Shown here in pieces: positions 1 to 6,313 of a stretch of DNA of 6,321 nucleotides. The notes beneath the pieces are model-generated. The model was not told where the DNA came from. It made no database searches and worked only from the letters and a program-made list of their open reading frames with translations. The DNA is from an uncultured Mailhella sp. (GTDB lineage Bacteria; Desulfobacterota; Desulfovibrionia; Desulfovibrionales; Desulfovibrionaceae). A program made the position numbers and the translations under genes. The stretch covers positions 1-6,321 of the forward strand of contig CAOMFZ010000120.1 of NCBI GenBank assembly GCA_948482415.1, written 5' to 3'. Each line of letters begins with the position of its first letter. Positions within the stretch are counted from its first letter, which is position 1.

Positions 1-383
1 AATATTATAAAATGCTTTCTTGTGCATATGACAATGAGCAAAGAAATACCATAGAAATGGAACTGCGCGACAGATACGGTCAGCTGCCGGCTGAAATGCT
101 GACCTTTATTGAAGTGCTGGATTTTAAATTTGAAATGAAAAATATTGGCGTGTATAAAGCTGATATTTATGCTGACAGAGTAAAAGTAAGTTTCATGGAC
201 GGACAGAAAAAGGTTGCTGTGGAAACGCTGATTAAATTTATTCAAAAAAACAGCAGAACGGCAAAACTGTATCCGCCTGCAAGTCTGGAAATTCAGCTGA
301 AAGATTTTGTGCAAAAAGCTGACAGCAATGCGCAAATTGTTCGTACTGCCAAAAATTTATTACTGTCTTTAAAGGATAAATAA
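1..383 (+). CDS. mfd: Transcription-repair coupling factor Mfd, C-terminal end (5' end outside window)
   Basis: This is the last part of Mfd, the ATP-dependent translocase that removes RNA polymerase stalled at DNA lesions and recruits UvrA for nucleotide excision repair in the cytoplasm. The frame is open to the left edge: codons from base 3 read Y-Y-K before the first ATG at 12, and YYKMLSCAYDNEQ continues into the family pattern, so that ATG is internal and not a start. The segment ELRDRYGQLPAEM is the hallmark of the Mfd C-terminal regulatory domain (D7), which in intact Mfd masks the UvrA-binding surface. It is followed by the expected alpha/beta tail ending LLLSLKDK and a TAA stop. The helicase motor and RNA-polymerase-interacting domains must lie upstream and cannot be checked. 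The next gene starts 19 bases after the stop, so mfd is probably the upstream member of the operon. The family assignment is confident, although only about 126 residues are visible. Confidence 0.9.
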   Translation, partial: YYKMLSCAYDNEQRNTIEMELRDRYGQLPAEMLTFIEVLDFKFEMKNIGVYKADIYADRVKVSFMDGQKKVAVETLIKFIQKNSRTAKLYPPASLEIQLKDFVQKADSNAQIVRTAKNLLLSLKDK

Positions 384-402
384 CGATACGAATGGGGAAA
401 AT

Positions 403-1467
403 ATGAAAAAAAATATACTTTTTGTTCTTATTATTATTTTGGTGCTTGGTGTGTTTGCTTTCAATTATCAGCGGCTGGTTTCTTTTTTTGAGCATCATGA
501 CGAAAGTATTTTAGCAAGAGTAAACGGGGAACCCATAAGTCTTGAAGAAGTTGAAAAGCTCTATGATATGCGCAATGTCCATCTCAATTCTCCGGCTCCT
601 GATGTGGAACGCGTGCAAAAAGAATATGCGGAAATTTTATACAACAGAATTATTCAGGTTCTTATTTCTCAGGAATTAAAAAAGAGAAATGCTGCTGTAA
701 GCCAGGAGGAAGTGACTGCCTATGAAAATAAAATCAAAAAAAGTTATGGCGAACTCTTGGAACAACAGCGCTTTGAAGATTATTTAGCTGAATATGGCAT
801 TGATTATCAAGAATGGCTTAAACAGCTTAAAGCTCAGGTTGAAAATGATGCCTTGCACACACTTCTGCAAAAAGAAATTTCTCTGACAACAGAAGAGACC
901 ATTCAATATGCGGAAAAAATAAAAGAACAGCAAAATATGCTCACGAAAATTAAATTTTATAAACTTATTGGCAGTCAAGAATTATTAAATAAAATTCAGC
1001 AAGATACAACCTTTTCAAAAGATGCTGTGTCTGAAAAAAGTTTTTCCGGCAAAGATTTTATCCATTATTATGAAGAAAAAGGTGCGGTGGTGTACAAGGC
1101 GCTTTTTGACAGCGACAGTTTGCCCGATGAATATAAATCTGTTTTGCTTTCCATGGGCGAGCATACGTTTTCTGCTGTTCAGCATGACGGAGAAACCAAT
1201 TATATTTTGTATTTGGAGCAGCTTGAAAATCCAAAACAAGATGATGCGGTTGATTTATATTTACTTGCCGAGGAACGTCTGGTGCAGGAAAAACTGCCGG
1301 AGGTCTATGCTGACTGGCTGGCAAAAGCAATAAAAAATTCTGATATTTCTGTGGTCAATTCTTTTAAAGATGTTTTGTCCATGATAGATTTCAACAAAGC
1401 AAATACAGGGAATGATGATGCTAACATATCAAAATTACACGATGTTTTGCGAGAAATTAAAAAATAG
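403..1467 (+). CDS. Membrane-anchored SurA_N-domain periplasmic chaperone, probable inactive or divergent prolyl isomerase
   Basis: The 354-residue protein starts with two lysines and a hydrophobic stretch (about residues 4-20). There is no lipobox cysteine and no convincing AXA cleavage site, so it is probably held in the inner membrane facing the periplasm, as PpiD is. Residues 36-53 (ILARVNGEPISLEEVEKL) match the start of SurA/PrsA/PpiD chaperone domains, and helical sequence follows to about 180. Residues about 183-275 occupy the place of a parvulin (PPIC) domain, but the family GGxLG signature is not visible, so isomerase activity is doubtful. A tail after about 315 is of unknown role. 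It sits 19 bases after mfd; a GGGGA at 394-398 is a modest ribosome site four bases before the ATG. It lies directly upstream of a second SurA-type gene, so a shared job in folding outer-membrane or exported proteins is inferred. Membership of the SurA/PpiD superfamily is likely; the substrate is unknown. Confidence 0.75.
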   Translation: MKKNILFVLIIILVLGVFAFNYQRLVSFFEHHDESILARVNGEPISLEEVEKLYDMRNVHLNSPAPDVERVQKEYAEILYNRIIQVLISQELKKRNAAVSQEEVTAYENKIKKSYGELLEQQRFEDYLAEYGIDYQEWLKQLKAQVENDALHTLLQKEISLTTEETIQYAEKIKEQQNMLTKIKFYKLIGSQELLNKIQQDTTFSKDAVSEKSFSGKDFIHYYEEKGAVVYKALFDSDSLPDEYKSVLLSMGEHTFSAVQHDGETNYILYLEQLENPKQDDAVDLYLLAEERLVQEKLPEVYADWLAKAIKNSDISVVNSFKDVLSMIDFNKANTGNDDANISKLHDVLREIKK

Positions 1468-1477
1468 CCATTCTTTG

Positions 1478-1495
1478 TTTGCCAATATTGGCAAA
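1478..1495. repeat. Perfect 18-bp palindrome between the two SurA-type genes
   Basis: TTTGCCAATATTGGCAAA is its own reverse complement over all 18 bases. With one bulged base the symmetry extends outwards into TTG on the left and CAA on the right. As RNA it could form a 7-bp stem with an ATAT loop, but no T-run follows, so it is not a standard terminator. It could be an operator for a dimeric regulator, an mRNA stability element, or a weak attenuator. The symmetry is certain; the function is not. Confidence 0.6.
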
Positions 1496-1507
1496 ACAAG
1501 GTAATAT
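1479..1507 (+). promoter_or_regulatory. Possible weak internal promoter for surA-rodZ
   Basis: TTGCCA (1479-1484, five of six matches to TTGACA) is followed after exactly 17 bases by TAATAT (1502-1507, four of six matches to TATAAT). The -35 box lies inside the 18-bp palindrome, so a protein bound there would block it. Such matches are common by chance in AT-rich DNA, so this is only a candidate. The surA and rodZ genes can also be read from upstream because no terminator separates them from mfd. Confidence 0.25.
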
Positions 1508-1522
1508 AAAAAAAGTTTCTAT

Positions 1523-1535
1523 AAGGAGTTTCCTT
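1523..1535 (+). promoter_or_regulatory. surA ribosome-binding site within a small hairpin; sets the TTG start
   Basis: AAGGAG (1523-1528) is a strong Shine-Dalgarno sequence six bases before the TTG at 1535-1537, and it decides that start. AAGGA (1523-1527) can pair perfectly with TCCTT (1531-1535) around a GTT loop. A 5-bp hairpin would then cover the ribosome site and the first base of the start codon. The pairing is seen directly; any regulatory effect (for example temperature-dependent opening) is inference, and a stem this short would be weak. Confidence 0.55.
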
Positions 1536-2464
1536 TGAAAATACTTACCTTATTGATTTCATTGAGCATATTCTTTGCTCCCCATATAAGTTATGCTGCT
1601 CCGGCAGCATCCGTTGCGGCAACTATTAATAATGAAATGATTACTTCTTTGCAGCTTGATAAAAATGTTCGTTTATATATGGCATCAAAAGGGATTAATC
1701 CTCAAAAAGTCAGTGCAGGTGAACGAAGAGAAATTGAAAAATCAGTGCTGTCAGATTTGGTGAAAGAATCTATTATTATTCAGGAAGCAAATAATCAAAA
1801 CATAAAAATTAATGACCAGGCTTTGAATGCAGAAATTCAAAATTCTATTGATAAGGCCGGCGGTTCCAGAGACGCTTTTTATGCAAATCTCGCAAAACAA
1901 GGGTATGATGAAAAGCTATATAAGGAAAAAGTACGAAATACTCTTTTAACGCAGGCGCTTATTAATAAAAATGTTCTTCGTAAAATTATTGTGACTGATG
2001 ATGAAATTTTAGATTTTTATCTCAAAAACGGCGGACAAATTACCGGAAAAGCAAATGTTGCCCTTCTTGTTTATGCAAATGGCGATGATATGGATAATAA
2101 TGCAGAAAAATTGATAAAAAGCCCAAAAAATTTTGAAAGCACTGCAAAAGAAATTTCCGTTGGACCCTATGCTGAAAATGGCGGTGTTTTAGGAGAAATG
2201 GCTATTTCTGACCTTGCTTCTCCTGTGCAGACAGCTATTCAAGGTCTGGAAGAGGGTGAAGTTTCTAAAGTTTTTTCTATTAATGGCGCCTATGCACAGG
2301 CAAAAGTTCTTTCCAAAACAACATCAAGCAAAAATATATCAGAAATTATTGACCCAAATCTTGTTGTGAAAATCCGTGACGGACTTCGCATGCAGAAAGC
2401 GGGAAATAAAATTGAGGAATATATCTCCGGCTTGGAAAAGAAAGCTATTGTAACTATAAAATAG
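1535..2464 (+). CDS. surA: Periplasmic chaperone and peptidyl-prolyl cis-trans isomerase, SurA type
   Basis: This is a secreted folding factor that, by family, escorts outer-membrane proteins through the periplasm and isomerises prolyl bonds. The TTG start is chosen because a strong AAGGAG lies six bases upstream and because it gives a complete signal peptide: MK, a hydrophobic core at about 4-15, and SYA at 19-21 with likely cleavage before APAAS. The SurA_N chaperone domain begins at VAATINNEMITSLQLDKNV (27-45) and runs to about 145. One parvulin domain follows at about 171-258, carrying GGVLGEM (216-222), the usual GGxLG signature, and a hydrophobic strand near 174-180. At 309 residues it is shorter than E. 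coli SurA (428), which has two parvulin domains; this one-domain form is complete rather than truncated. Its stop is nine bases before the rodZ start. It sits in an envelope operon behind another SurA-like gene. The symbol is by family, not proven orthology. Confidence 0.82.
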   Translation: MKILTLLISLSIFFAPHISYAAPAASVAATINNEMITSLQLDKNVRLYMASKGINPQKVSAGERREIEKSVLSDLVKESIIIQEANNQNIKINDQALNAEIQNSIDKAGGSRDAFYANLAKQGYDEKLYKEKVRNTLLTQALINKNVLRKIIVTDDEILDFYLKNGGQITGKANVALLVYANGDDMDNNAEKLIKSPKNFESTAKEISVGPYAENGGVLGEMAISDLASPVQTAIQGLEEGEVSKVFSINGAYAQAKVLSKTTSSKNISEIIDPNLVVKIRDGLRMQKAGNKIEEYISGLEKKAIVTIK

Positions 2465-2473
2465 GATAATATT

Positions 2474-3511
2474 ATGAAGTTAGCTGAACTTGGTTCTTTA
2501 GTACGCGAAAAAAGAGAAAGTAAAAATCTTAGCATAGAAGATGTTTCAAAAGCAATAAAAATTCCCAAGCAAAGTCTTATGGCGATTGAACAGGGCGATT
2601 TGGGAGTGATTGGCTATGAAACATATTATAAAAGCTTTTTAAAGTGTTATGTCCAATATTTAGGTTCTTCTTTTGCCGAATATCAGGAACTGGTTAAAAA
2701 TATTGAAGAATTTTCAGAAGATACTGCTGTGGAAAAAGCATTAAAACCTCAATATGGAGAACCTGAAGAAGAAAAGGCAAAACCTCGTGATAAAAAATTG
2801 GCAATTCAGCTTTTGGTATTGGCTATTTTAGGAGGCAGTGCATATTTTTACTTCTCACAAAGCGATATGTTTGGCGGTGATAAGACAGAAACAGCCGTTG
2901 TTGAAGAAAAAGCCAAGGCTGAGCCTGCTCCGGCAGTAAAAAAAGAAACAAACAAAGAAGATGCTGCTTCACAAATTGCTTTGGCGGAACAAAAAAGTGC
3001 ATCTGCTGTCTTTGAACAAAAAGCTGAAGAAAACACAGACGCTGCACAAAAAGATAATAATAAACCTGATGAAAAACAACAAACTGCTGCCGAAAAAGAA
3101 AACGGAAAAAATGATAAAGCCGGAAATGTCCCGGTACAAAATACTGCTGAATTAGTTATGCAAAAAACTGAAGAGCAGGAACAAAAGAAAGAAGAAACTC
3201 AACCGGTTGATTTGGAAAGCTTTTTAAAGGAATATCCAACTGCACAGGTTATTGACTGGAAAAATGTTGCCGAACCGCAAAAAGGCGAACAGCAAGCTGT
3301 TATGTATGCAAAACAAGATTGCTGGATGCAGTATAATCAAGACGGCAAAAGCGGACATTTTATTCTCAAACGGGGAGAACAGCGGGTATTCAATTTCAAA
3401 CAAAGTTTGTATTTCAAAATTGCCAATGGCTCAGCAATTACGCTTTTCCATAATAAAAAGCCTGTGGCTGTCGGTGATTCATCTAAAGTTCGTGAAGTGA
3501 ATTTGAAATAA
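2474..3511 (+). CDS. rodZ: RodZ-type cytoskeletal/cell-shape protein: HTH domain, one membrane span, DUF4115-like C-terminal domain
   Basis: RodZ links MreB filaments in the cytoplasm to the cell-wall elongation machinery. Residues about 5-65 form the helix-turn-helix-like domain (LVREKRESKNLSIEDVSKAI, IPKQSLMAIEQGD, then YYKSFLKCYVQYLG), which in RodZ binds MreB rather than DNA. Basic residues (about 102-108) precede a single transmembrane helix at 109-127, giving an N-in, C-out orientation. A long periplasmic linker (about 130-245) is rich in Ala, Glu, Lys and Gln and looks disordered. The end, about 278-345, fits the DUF4115/RodZ C-terminal beta domain: QDCWMQYNQDGK, LKRGEQRVF, then YFKIANGSAITLFHNKKPVAVG. 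AGGA at 2463-2466 overlaps the surA stop and is seven bases from the ATG, suggesting translational coupling. A terminator follows, so this is the last gene of the operon. A plain transcription regulator is unlikely given the membrane span and C-terminal domain. Confidence 0.85.
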   Translation: MKLAELGSLVREKRESKNLSIEDVSKAIKIPKQSLMAIEQGDLGVIGYETYYKSFLKCYVQYLGSSFAEYQELVKNIEEFSEDTAVEKALKPQYGEPEEEKAKPRDKKLAIQLLVLAILGGSAYFYFSQSDMFGGDKTETAVVEEKAKAEPAPAVKKETNKEDAASQIALAEQKSASAVFEQKAEENTDAAQKDNNKPDEKQQTAAEKENGKNDKAGNVPVQNTAELVMQKTEEQEQKKEETQPVDLESFLKEYPTAQVIDWKNVAEPQKGEQQAVMYAKQDCWMQYNQDGKSGHFILKRGEQRVFNFKQSLYFKIANGSAITLFHNKKPVAVGDSSKVREVNLK

Positions 3512-3533
3512 TTTCAGCAAATCATAAATAAAG

Positions 3534-3571
3534 AAAAAAGAGAACAGTGTGTGTGCGTTGTTCTCTTTTTT
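3534..3571. terminator. Bidirectional intrinsic terminator between convergent rodZ and adhE
   Basis: AAAAAAGAGAACA (3534-3546) pairs perfectly with TGTTCTCTTTTTT (3559-3571), a 13-bp stem around a 12-base loop made mostly of GT repeats. On the plus strand the core stem GAGAACA/TGTTCTC is followed by six T's, ending the operon that finishes with rodZ 22 bases upstream. On the minus strand the same stem is followed by a T-run and then CTTTATTTATG, so it can also stop transcripts coming from adhE. Confidence 0.85.
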
Positions 3572-3609
3572 GTATGTTTCTAGAGCGTTTCCGGTAAATC
3601 TTGAGAATT

Positions 3610-3651
3610 TTGCAGGGGAGAAACTTTTTTCAAAAAAGTTTTCCCCTGCAA
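3610..3651. repeat. Long near-perfect inverted repeat downstream of adhE, probable dispersed intergenic hairpin
   Basis: The left arm (3610-3630) begins TTGCAGGGGA and ends ACTTTTTT. The right arm (3632-3651) begins AAAAAAGTTTTCCCC and ends CTGCAA. They pair over 20 bp with a single extra G at about 3620 in the left arm and almost no loop. It lies 14 bases past the adhE stop, so the adhE transcript would fold into it. No T-run follows on either strand, unlike the adjacent terminator. It may protect the adhE 3' end or assist termination. Its structure (GC-rich tip blocks, A/T-rich centre) resembles repetitive intergenic hairpins; copy number cannot be seen here. Confidence 0.7.
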
Positions 3652-3665
3652 GAAGCTACGTTAAT

Positions 3666-6242
3666 TTATTTCTTTTCACCGTAGTAGGCATTGAGGTACA
3701 TTTGCTTGATTTCACTCATGAGCGGATAACGTGGGTTTGCGCCTGTGCATTGGTCATTGAATGCTTCTTCCACCATGGTATCCAGTTCAGCAAGAAAATC
3801 AGCTTCTTTGATGTCGTAGTCCTTGATACAGGACTTGATGCCAATGTTCGCCTTTAATTCTTTAATGCGCTTGATGAGAGCGTTGATTTTTTGTTCAGTG
3901 CTGTCTTTTGCAGAACAAAGTCCTGCAAGTTCTGCAATTTTTGCATAGCGTTCAGAGGCTTTTGGATAGTCATATTGAGAAAATGCTGCCATTTTTACTG
4001 GCTTGTCGGAAGCATTGAAGTAAATGCTTTCTTCGAGCATGAGGGCATTGGCAATACCATGCGGCAAGTGGAAATGAGAACCAAGCTTATGCGCCATGGA
4101 GTGACAAACGCCGAGGAAAGCGTTGGCAAATGCCATACCTGCCAGACAGGAAGCATTTGCCATGCGTTCTTTTTCGTAGACTGCCTTTGCGCCTTCTCTG
4201 ACAGAAGTTTCCAAATTGTCAAAAACAAGGCGGATAGCTTCTATGGCAAGCGGATTGGTGTATTCCGTTGCCATAATGGAAACATAGGCTTCAATAGCGT
4301 GGGTTAAAACGTCGATGCCGGAAGAAGATGCCAGACCTTTTGGCATGGAGAGCATGAGTTCAGGGTCAACAATAGCAACGTTAGGAGTGAGTTCATAGTC
4401 CGCAAGAGGATATTTAATGCCGGTTTGTTCGTCAGTAATAACGGCAAACGGCGTTACTTCGGAGCCCGTACCCGCAGAGGTCGCCACACACCATAAATCA
4501 GATTTGATGCCAAGTTTTGGAAAATCGACAATACGTTTTCTGATATCCATAAAGGTCATGGCTAAATCAATGAAGTTAGTGTCCGGATATTCATAGAGAA
4601 CGCGCATGATCTTTGCTGCGTCAATGGCAGAACCGCCGCCAAGGGCAATAACGACATCAGGCTGAAAATCCAGAAGAATTTTTGTTCCGCGGCGTACAAT
4701 AGCAAGGGTTGGGTCAGCTTCAACATCAGAGTAAATTCTGTATTGGATATTGAGTTTTTCGAGAACCGGCGTAATATGGTCAGTATAGCCAAGCTGGGCA
4801 AGCTGTTTGTCGGTGACAATGACGGCACGTTTCTTGCCGGCAAGTTCTCGGAGGGCTACAGGCAGACAGCCAAATTTAAAGTAAACTTTTTGCGGTACTT
4901 TGAACCATAACATATTATCTCTTCTTTTTGCGACAGTTTTAATATTTAATAAATGTTTGATGCCAACGTTTTCAGAAACGCTGTTTCTGCCCCAGGAGCC
5001 GCAGCCCAATGTGAGTGAGGGGGCAATGTCAAAGTTATATAAATCGCCGATACCGCCATGGGAAGACGGAGAATTGATAAGAATTCTGCCTGTTTTTATG
5101 GTTTCAGTAAAGCGGGCAACTTTTTCTTTTTCGAGAATATCATTAATATATAAGCCGCAGGTATGTCCGGGACCTCCCTGGGTGACGAGGGTTTTGGCTT
5201 TTTCGAGGGCGTCATCAAAAGAAGAAGCCTGATACATGGCAAGAACAGGAGATAATTTTTCATGGGCAAAAGGTTCAGAAAGGGCGGTTGATTCCACTTC
5301 GCCGATAATGATTTTTGCTTCTTCCGGAATATCAAGCCCTGCAAGCTTTGCAATGGTGCAGGCTTTTTGTCCGACGATACCGGCATTTAAGGCTCCTTTA
5401 TCATTTAAAATAATACTGCGGACTTTTTGGAGTTCTTTGGAATTGAGAATATAAGCACCGCGCAGGGCAAATTCTTCTTTTACCTTTTTATATACTTTTG
5501 AGTGGACAATGACAGATTGTTCAGAAGCGCAAATCATGCCGTTGTCAAAGGTTTTAGAGACGAGAATGGAGCTGACAGCCAATTTGAGGTCTGCGCTTTC
5601 GTCAATAATAACAGGGGTATTGCCGGAGCCAACACCAATGGCAGGTGTGCCTGATGAGTGGGCGGCTTTTACCATGCCGGGACCGCCTGTTGCAAGGATA
5701 AGGTCTACAGAACGCATCAGTTCCTGTGTATCTTCAAGAGTCGGATCTTCAATCCAGCCAATAATATTTTCAGGTGCGCCGGCTTTGACGGCAGCTTCTA
5801 AAACAAGCTTGGCTGCGGCAACCGTACATTTTTTAGCGCGCGGGTGAGGTGAGAAAATAATGCCGTTGCGTGTTTTCAGGGCAATAAGCGCTTTAAAAAT
5901 AGCGGTTGACGTTGGGTTTGTGGTAGGAACAACGCCGCCGATAACGCCGATAGGTTCAGCGATACGCACGGTGCCAAAACTCAAATCTTCTTTGATAATG
6001 CCGCAGGTTTTTTCATGTTTATAAGCATTATAAATATATTCAGACGCAAAGTGATTTTTGATAACTTTGTCTTCTACAATTCCCATACCCGTTTCTTCGA
6101 CAGCAAGTTTTGCAAGGGGAATACGGGCATGGTTTGCAGCAAGGGCTGCTTCACGGAAAATTTTGTCTACTTGTTCCTGAGAAAATTCACTGAATTTTTT
6201 TTGTGCCTCACGAACTAAGTTCAGTGTTTCTTGTAATATCAT
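3666..6242 (-). CDS. adhE: Bifunctional acetaldehyde-CoA dehydrogenase / iron-dependent alcohol dehydrogenase AdhE
   Basis: AdhE reduces acetyl-CoA to acetaldehyde and then to ethanol, using one NADH at each step, and can run in reverse. It is cytoplasmic and typically assembles into spirosome filaments. The N-terminal aldehyde dehydrogenase half (about 1-440) has PTTNPTSTA (106-114), ATGGPGMVKAA (184-194), the catalytic cysteine C238 in FDNGMICASEQS, and H360 in GGPGHT. A linker near 440-450 (AKRRDNMLWFKVP) leads to the type III alcohol dehydrogenase half, with the NAD-binding GGGSAID (535-541) and SAGTGSEVTPFA (589-600). The four iron ligands are inferred by alignment with the E. coli enzyme: D644 and H648 in GIDVLTHAIEAYVS, H714 in GVCHSMAHKLG, and H728 in LPHG. 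The protein is 858 residues against 891 in E. coli, lacking mainly the Lys/Ala-rich tail. The ATG at 6242 is supported by AAGGA (6250-6254) seven bases upstream and by alignment of the N-terminus. It is transcribed alone, convergent with the rodZ operon. Every expected key residue is present. Confidence 0.97.
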   Translation of the reverse strand: MILQETLNLVREAQKKFSEFSQEQVDKIFREAALAANHARIPLAKLAVEETGMGIVEDKVIKNHFASEYIYNAYKHEKTCGIIKEDLSFGTVRIAEPIGVIGGVVPTTNPTSTAIFKALIALKTRNGIIFSPHPRAKKCTVAAAKLVLEAAVKAGAPENIIGWIEDPTLEDTQELMRSVDLILATGGPGMVKAAHSSGTPAIGVGSGNTPVIIDESADLKLAVSSILVSKTFDNGMICASEQSVIVHSKVYKKVKEEFALRGAYILNSKELQKVRSIILNDKGALNAGIVGQKACTIAKLAGLDIPEEAKIIIGEVESTALSEPFAHEKLSPVLAMYQASSFDDALEKAKTLVTQGGPGHTCGLYINDILEKEKVARFTETIKTGRILINSPSSHGGIGDLYNFDIAPSLTLGCGSWGRNSVSENVGIKHLLNIKTVAKRRDNMLWFKVPQKVYFKFGCLPVALRELAGKKRAVIVTDKQLAQLGYTDHITPVLEKLNIQYRIYSDVEADPTLAIVRRGTKILLDFQPDVVIALGGGSAIDAAKIMRVLYEYPDTNFIDLAMTFMDIRKRIVDFPKLGIKSDLWCVATSAGTGSEVTPFAVITDEQTGIKYPLADYELTPNVAIVDPELMLSMPKGLASSSGIDVLTHAIEAYVSIMATEYTNPLAIEAIRLVFDNLETSVREGAKAVYEKERMANASCLAGMAFANAFLGVCHSMAHKLGSHFHLPHGIANALMLEESIYFNASDKPVKMAAFSQYDYPKASERYAKIAELAGLCSAKDSTEQKINALIKRIKELKANIGIKSCIKDYDIKEADFLAELDTMVEEAFNDQCTGANPRYPLMSEIKQMYLNAYYGEKK

Positions 6243-6253
6243 CTCTTTATCCT

Positions 6254-6305
6254 TGGCTATAGGTTACAGAAATATTTAGTTGTGAATATAATCACAATAT
6301 AGCCA
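6254..6305. repeat. Inverted 8-bp repeats flanking the adhE operator
   Basis: TGGCTATA (6254-6261) and TATAGCCA (6298-6305) are perfect inverted copies 36 bases apart that bracket the operator and -10 region. The copy nearer adhE touches the Shine-Dalgarno sequence by one base. The distal copy lies upstream of the predicted transcript start, so the pair would not form an RNA hairpin from this promoter. It may be a second protein-binding pair or chance. Confidence 0.4.
6280..6297. promoter_or_regulatory. Probable Rex operator (alternative: CRP/HcpR-family site) in the adhE promoter
   Basis: The plus strand reads TTGTGAATATAATCACAA: perfect TTGTGA/TCACAA half-sites around six A/T bases. Compared with the Rex consensus TTGTGAA-N4-TTCACAA, it differs at one base. 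Rex is the NADH-sensing repressor that commonly controls adhE. The site covers the -10 box, the classic place for repression. The same bases also satisfy TGTGA-N6-TCACA, the CRP-type motif reported for HcpR in Desulfovibrio. The site is clear; the identity of the protein is inferred. Confidence 0.8.
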
Positions 6306-6313
6306 GTTGTAAA
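6285..6313 (-). promoter_or_regulatory. adhE promoter, sigma-70 type
   Basis: On the minus strand TTTACA (6313-6308, five of six matches to TTGACA) is followed after 17 bases by TATATT (6290-6285, five of six matches to TATAAT). Transcription would start near 6278, giving a leader of about 36 bases before the ATG at 6242. The -10 box lies in the centre of the TTGTGA-N6-TCACAA operator. There is room for no other gene between this and the window edge, so further upstream elements may be missing. Confidence 0.7.

Noticed and set aside
12..383. The ATG at 12 as the start of a separate small gene
   Set aside because: The frame is open to the window edge and the residues before it fit Mfd, so the ATG is internal to mfd.
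1022..1333. Alternative plus frame and minus frames inside the anchored SurA-like gene
   Set aside because: No ribosome site, implausible composition, and fully covered by a gene with a clear domain start and membrane anchor.
1478..1495. The palindrome as an intrinsic terminator after the first SurA-like gene
   Set aside because: The following bases (ACAAGGTAATATAAAA) contain no T-run on the transcript strand, and the stem is only 7 bp.
3549..3857. Open plus-strand frame of 102 codons across the convergent junction
   Set aside because: It starts in the loop of the rodZ terminator, reads through the second hairpin and then runs antisense to the conserved adhE 3' end, so it is a chance frame.
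3891..4307. Open plus-strand frame of 138 codons opposite adhE
   Set aside because: It lies wholly inside the coding region of a highly conserved adhE, is rich in Cys and Phe from antisense codons, has no ribosome site and resembles no family I know.
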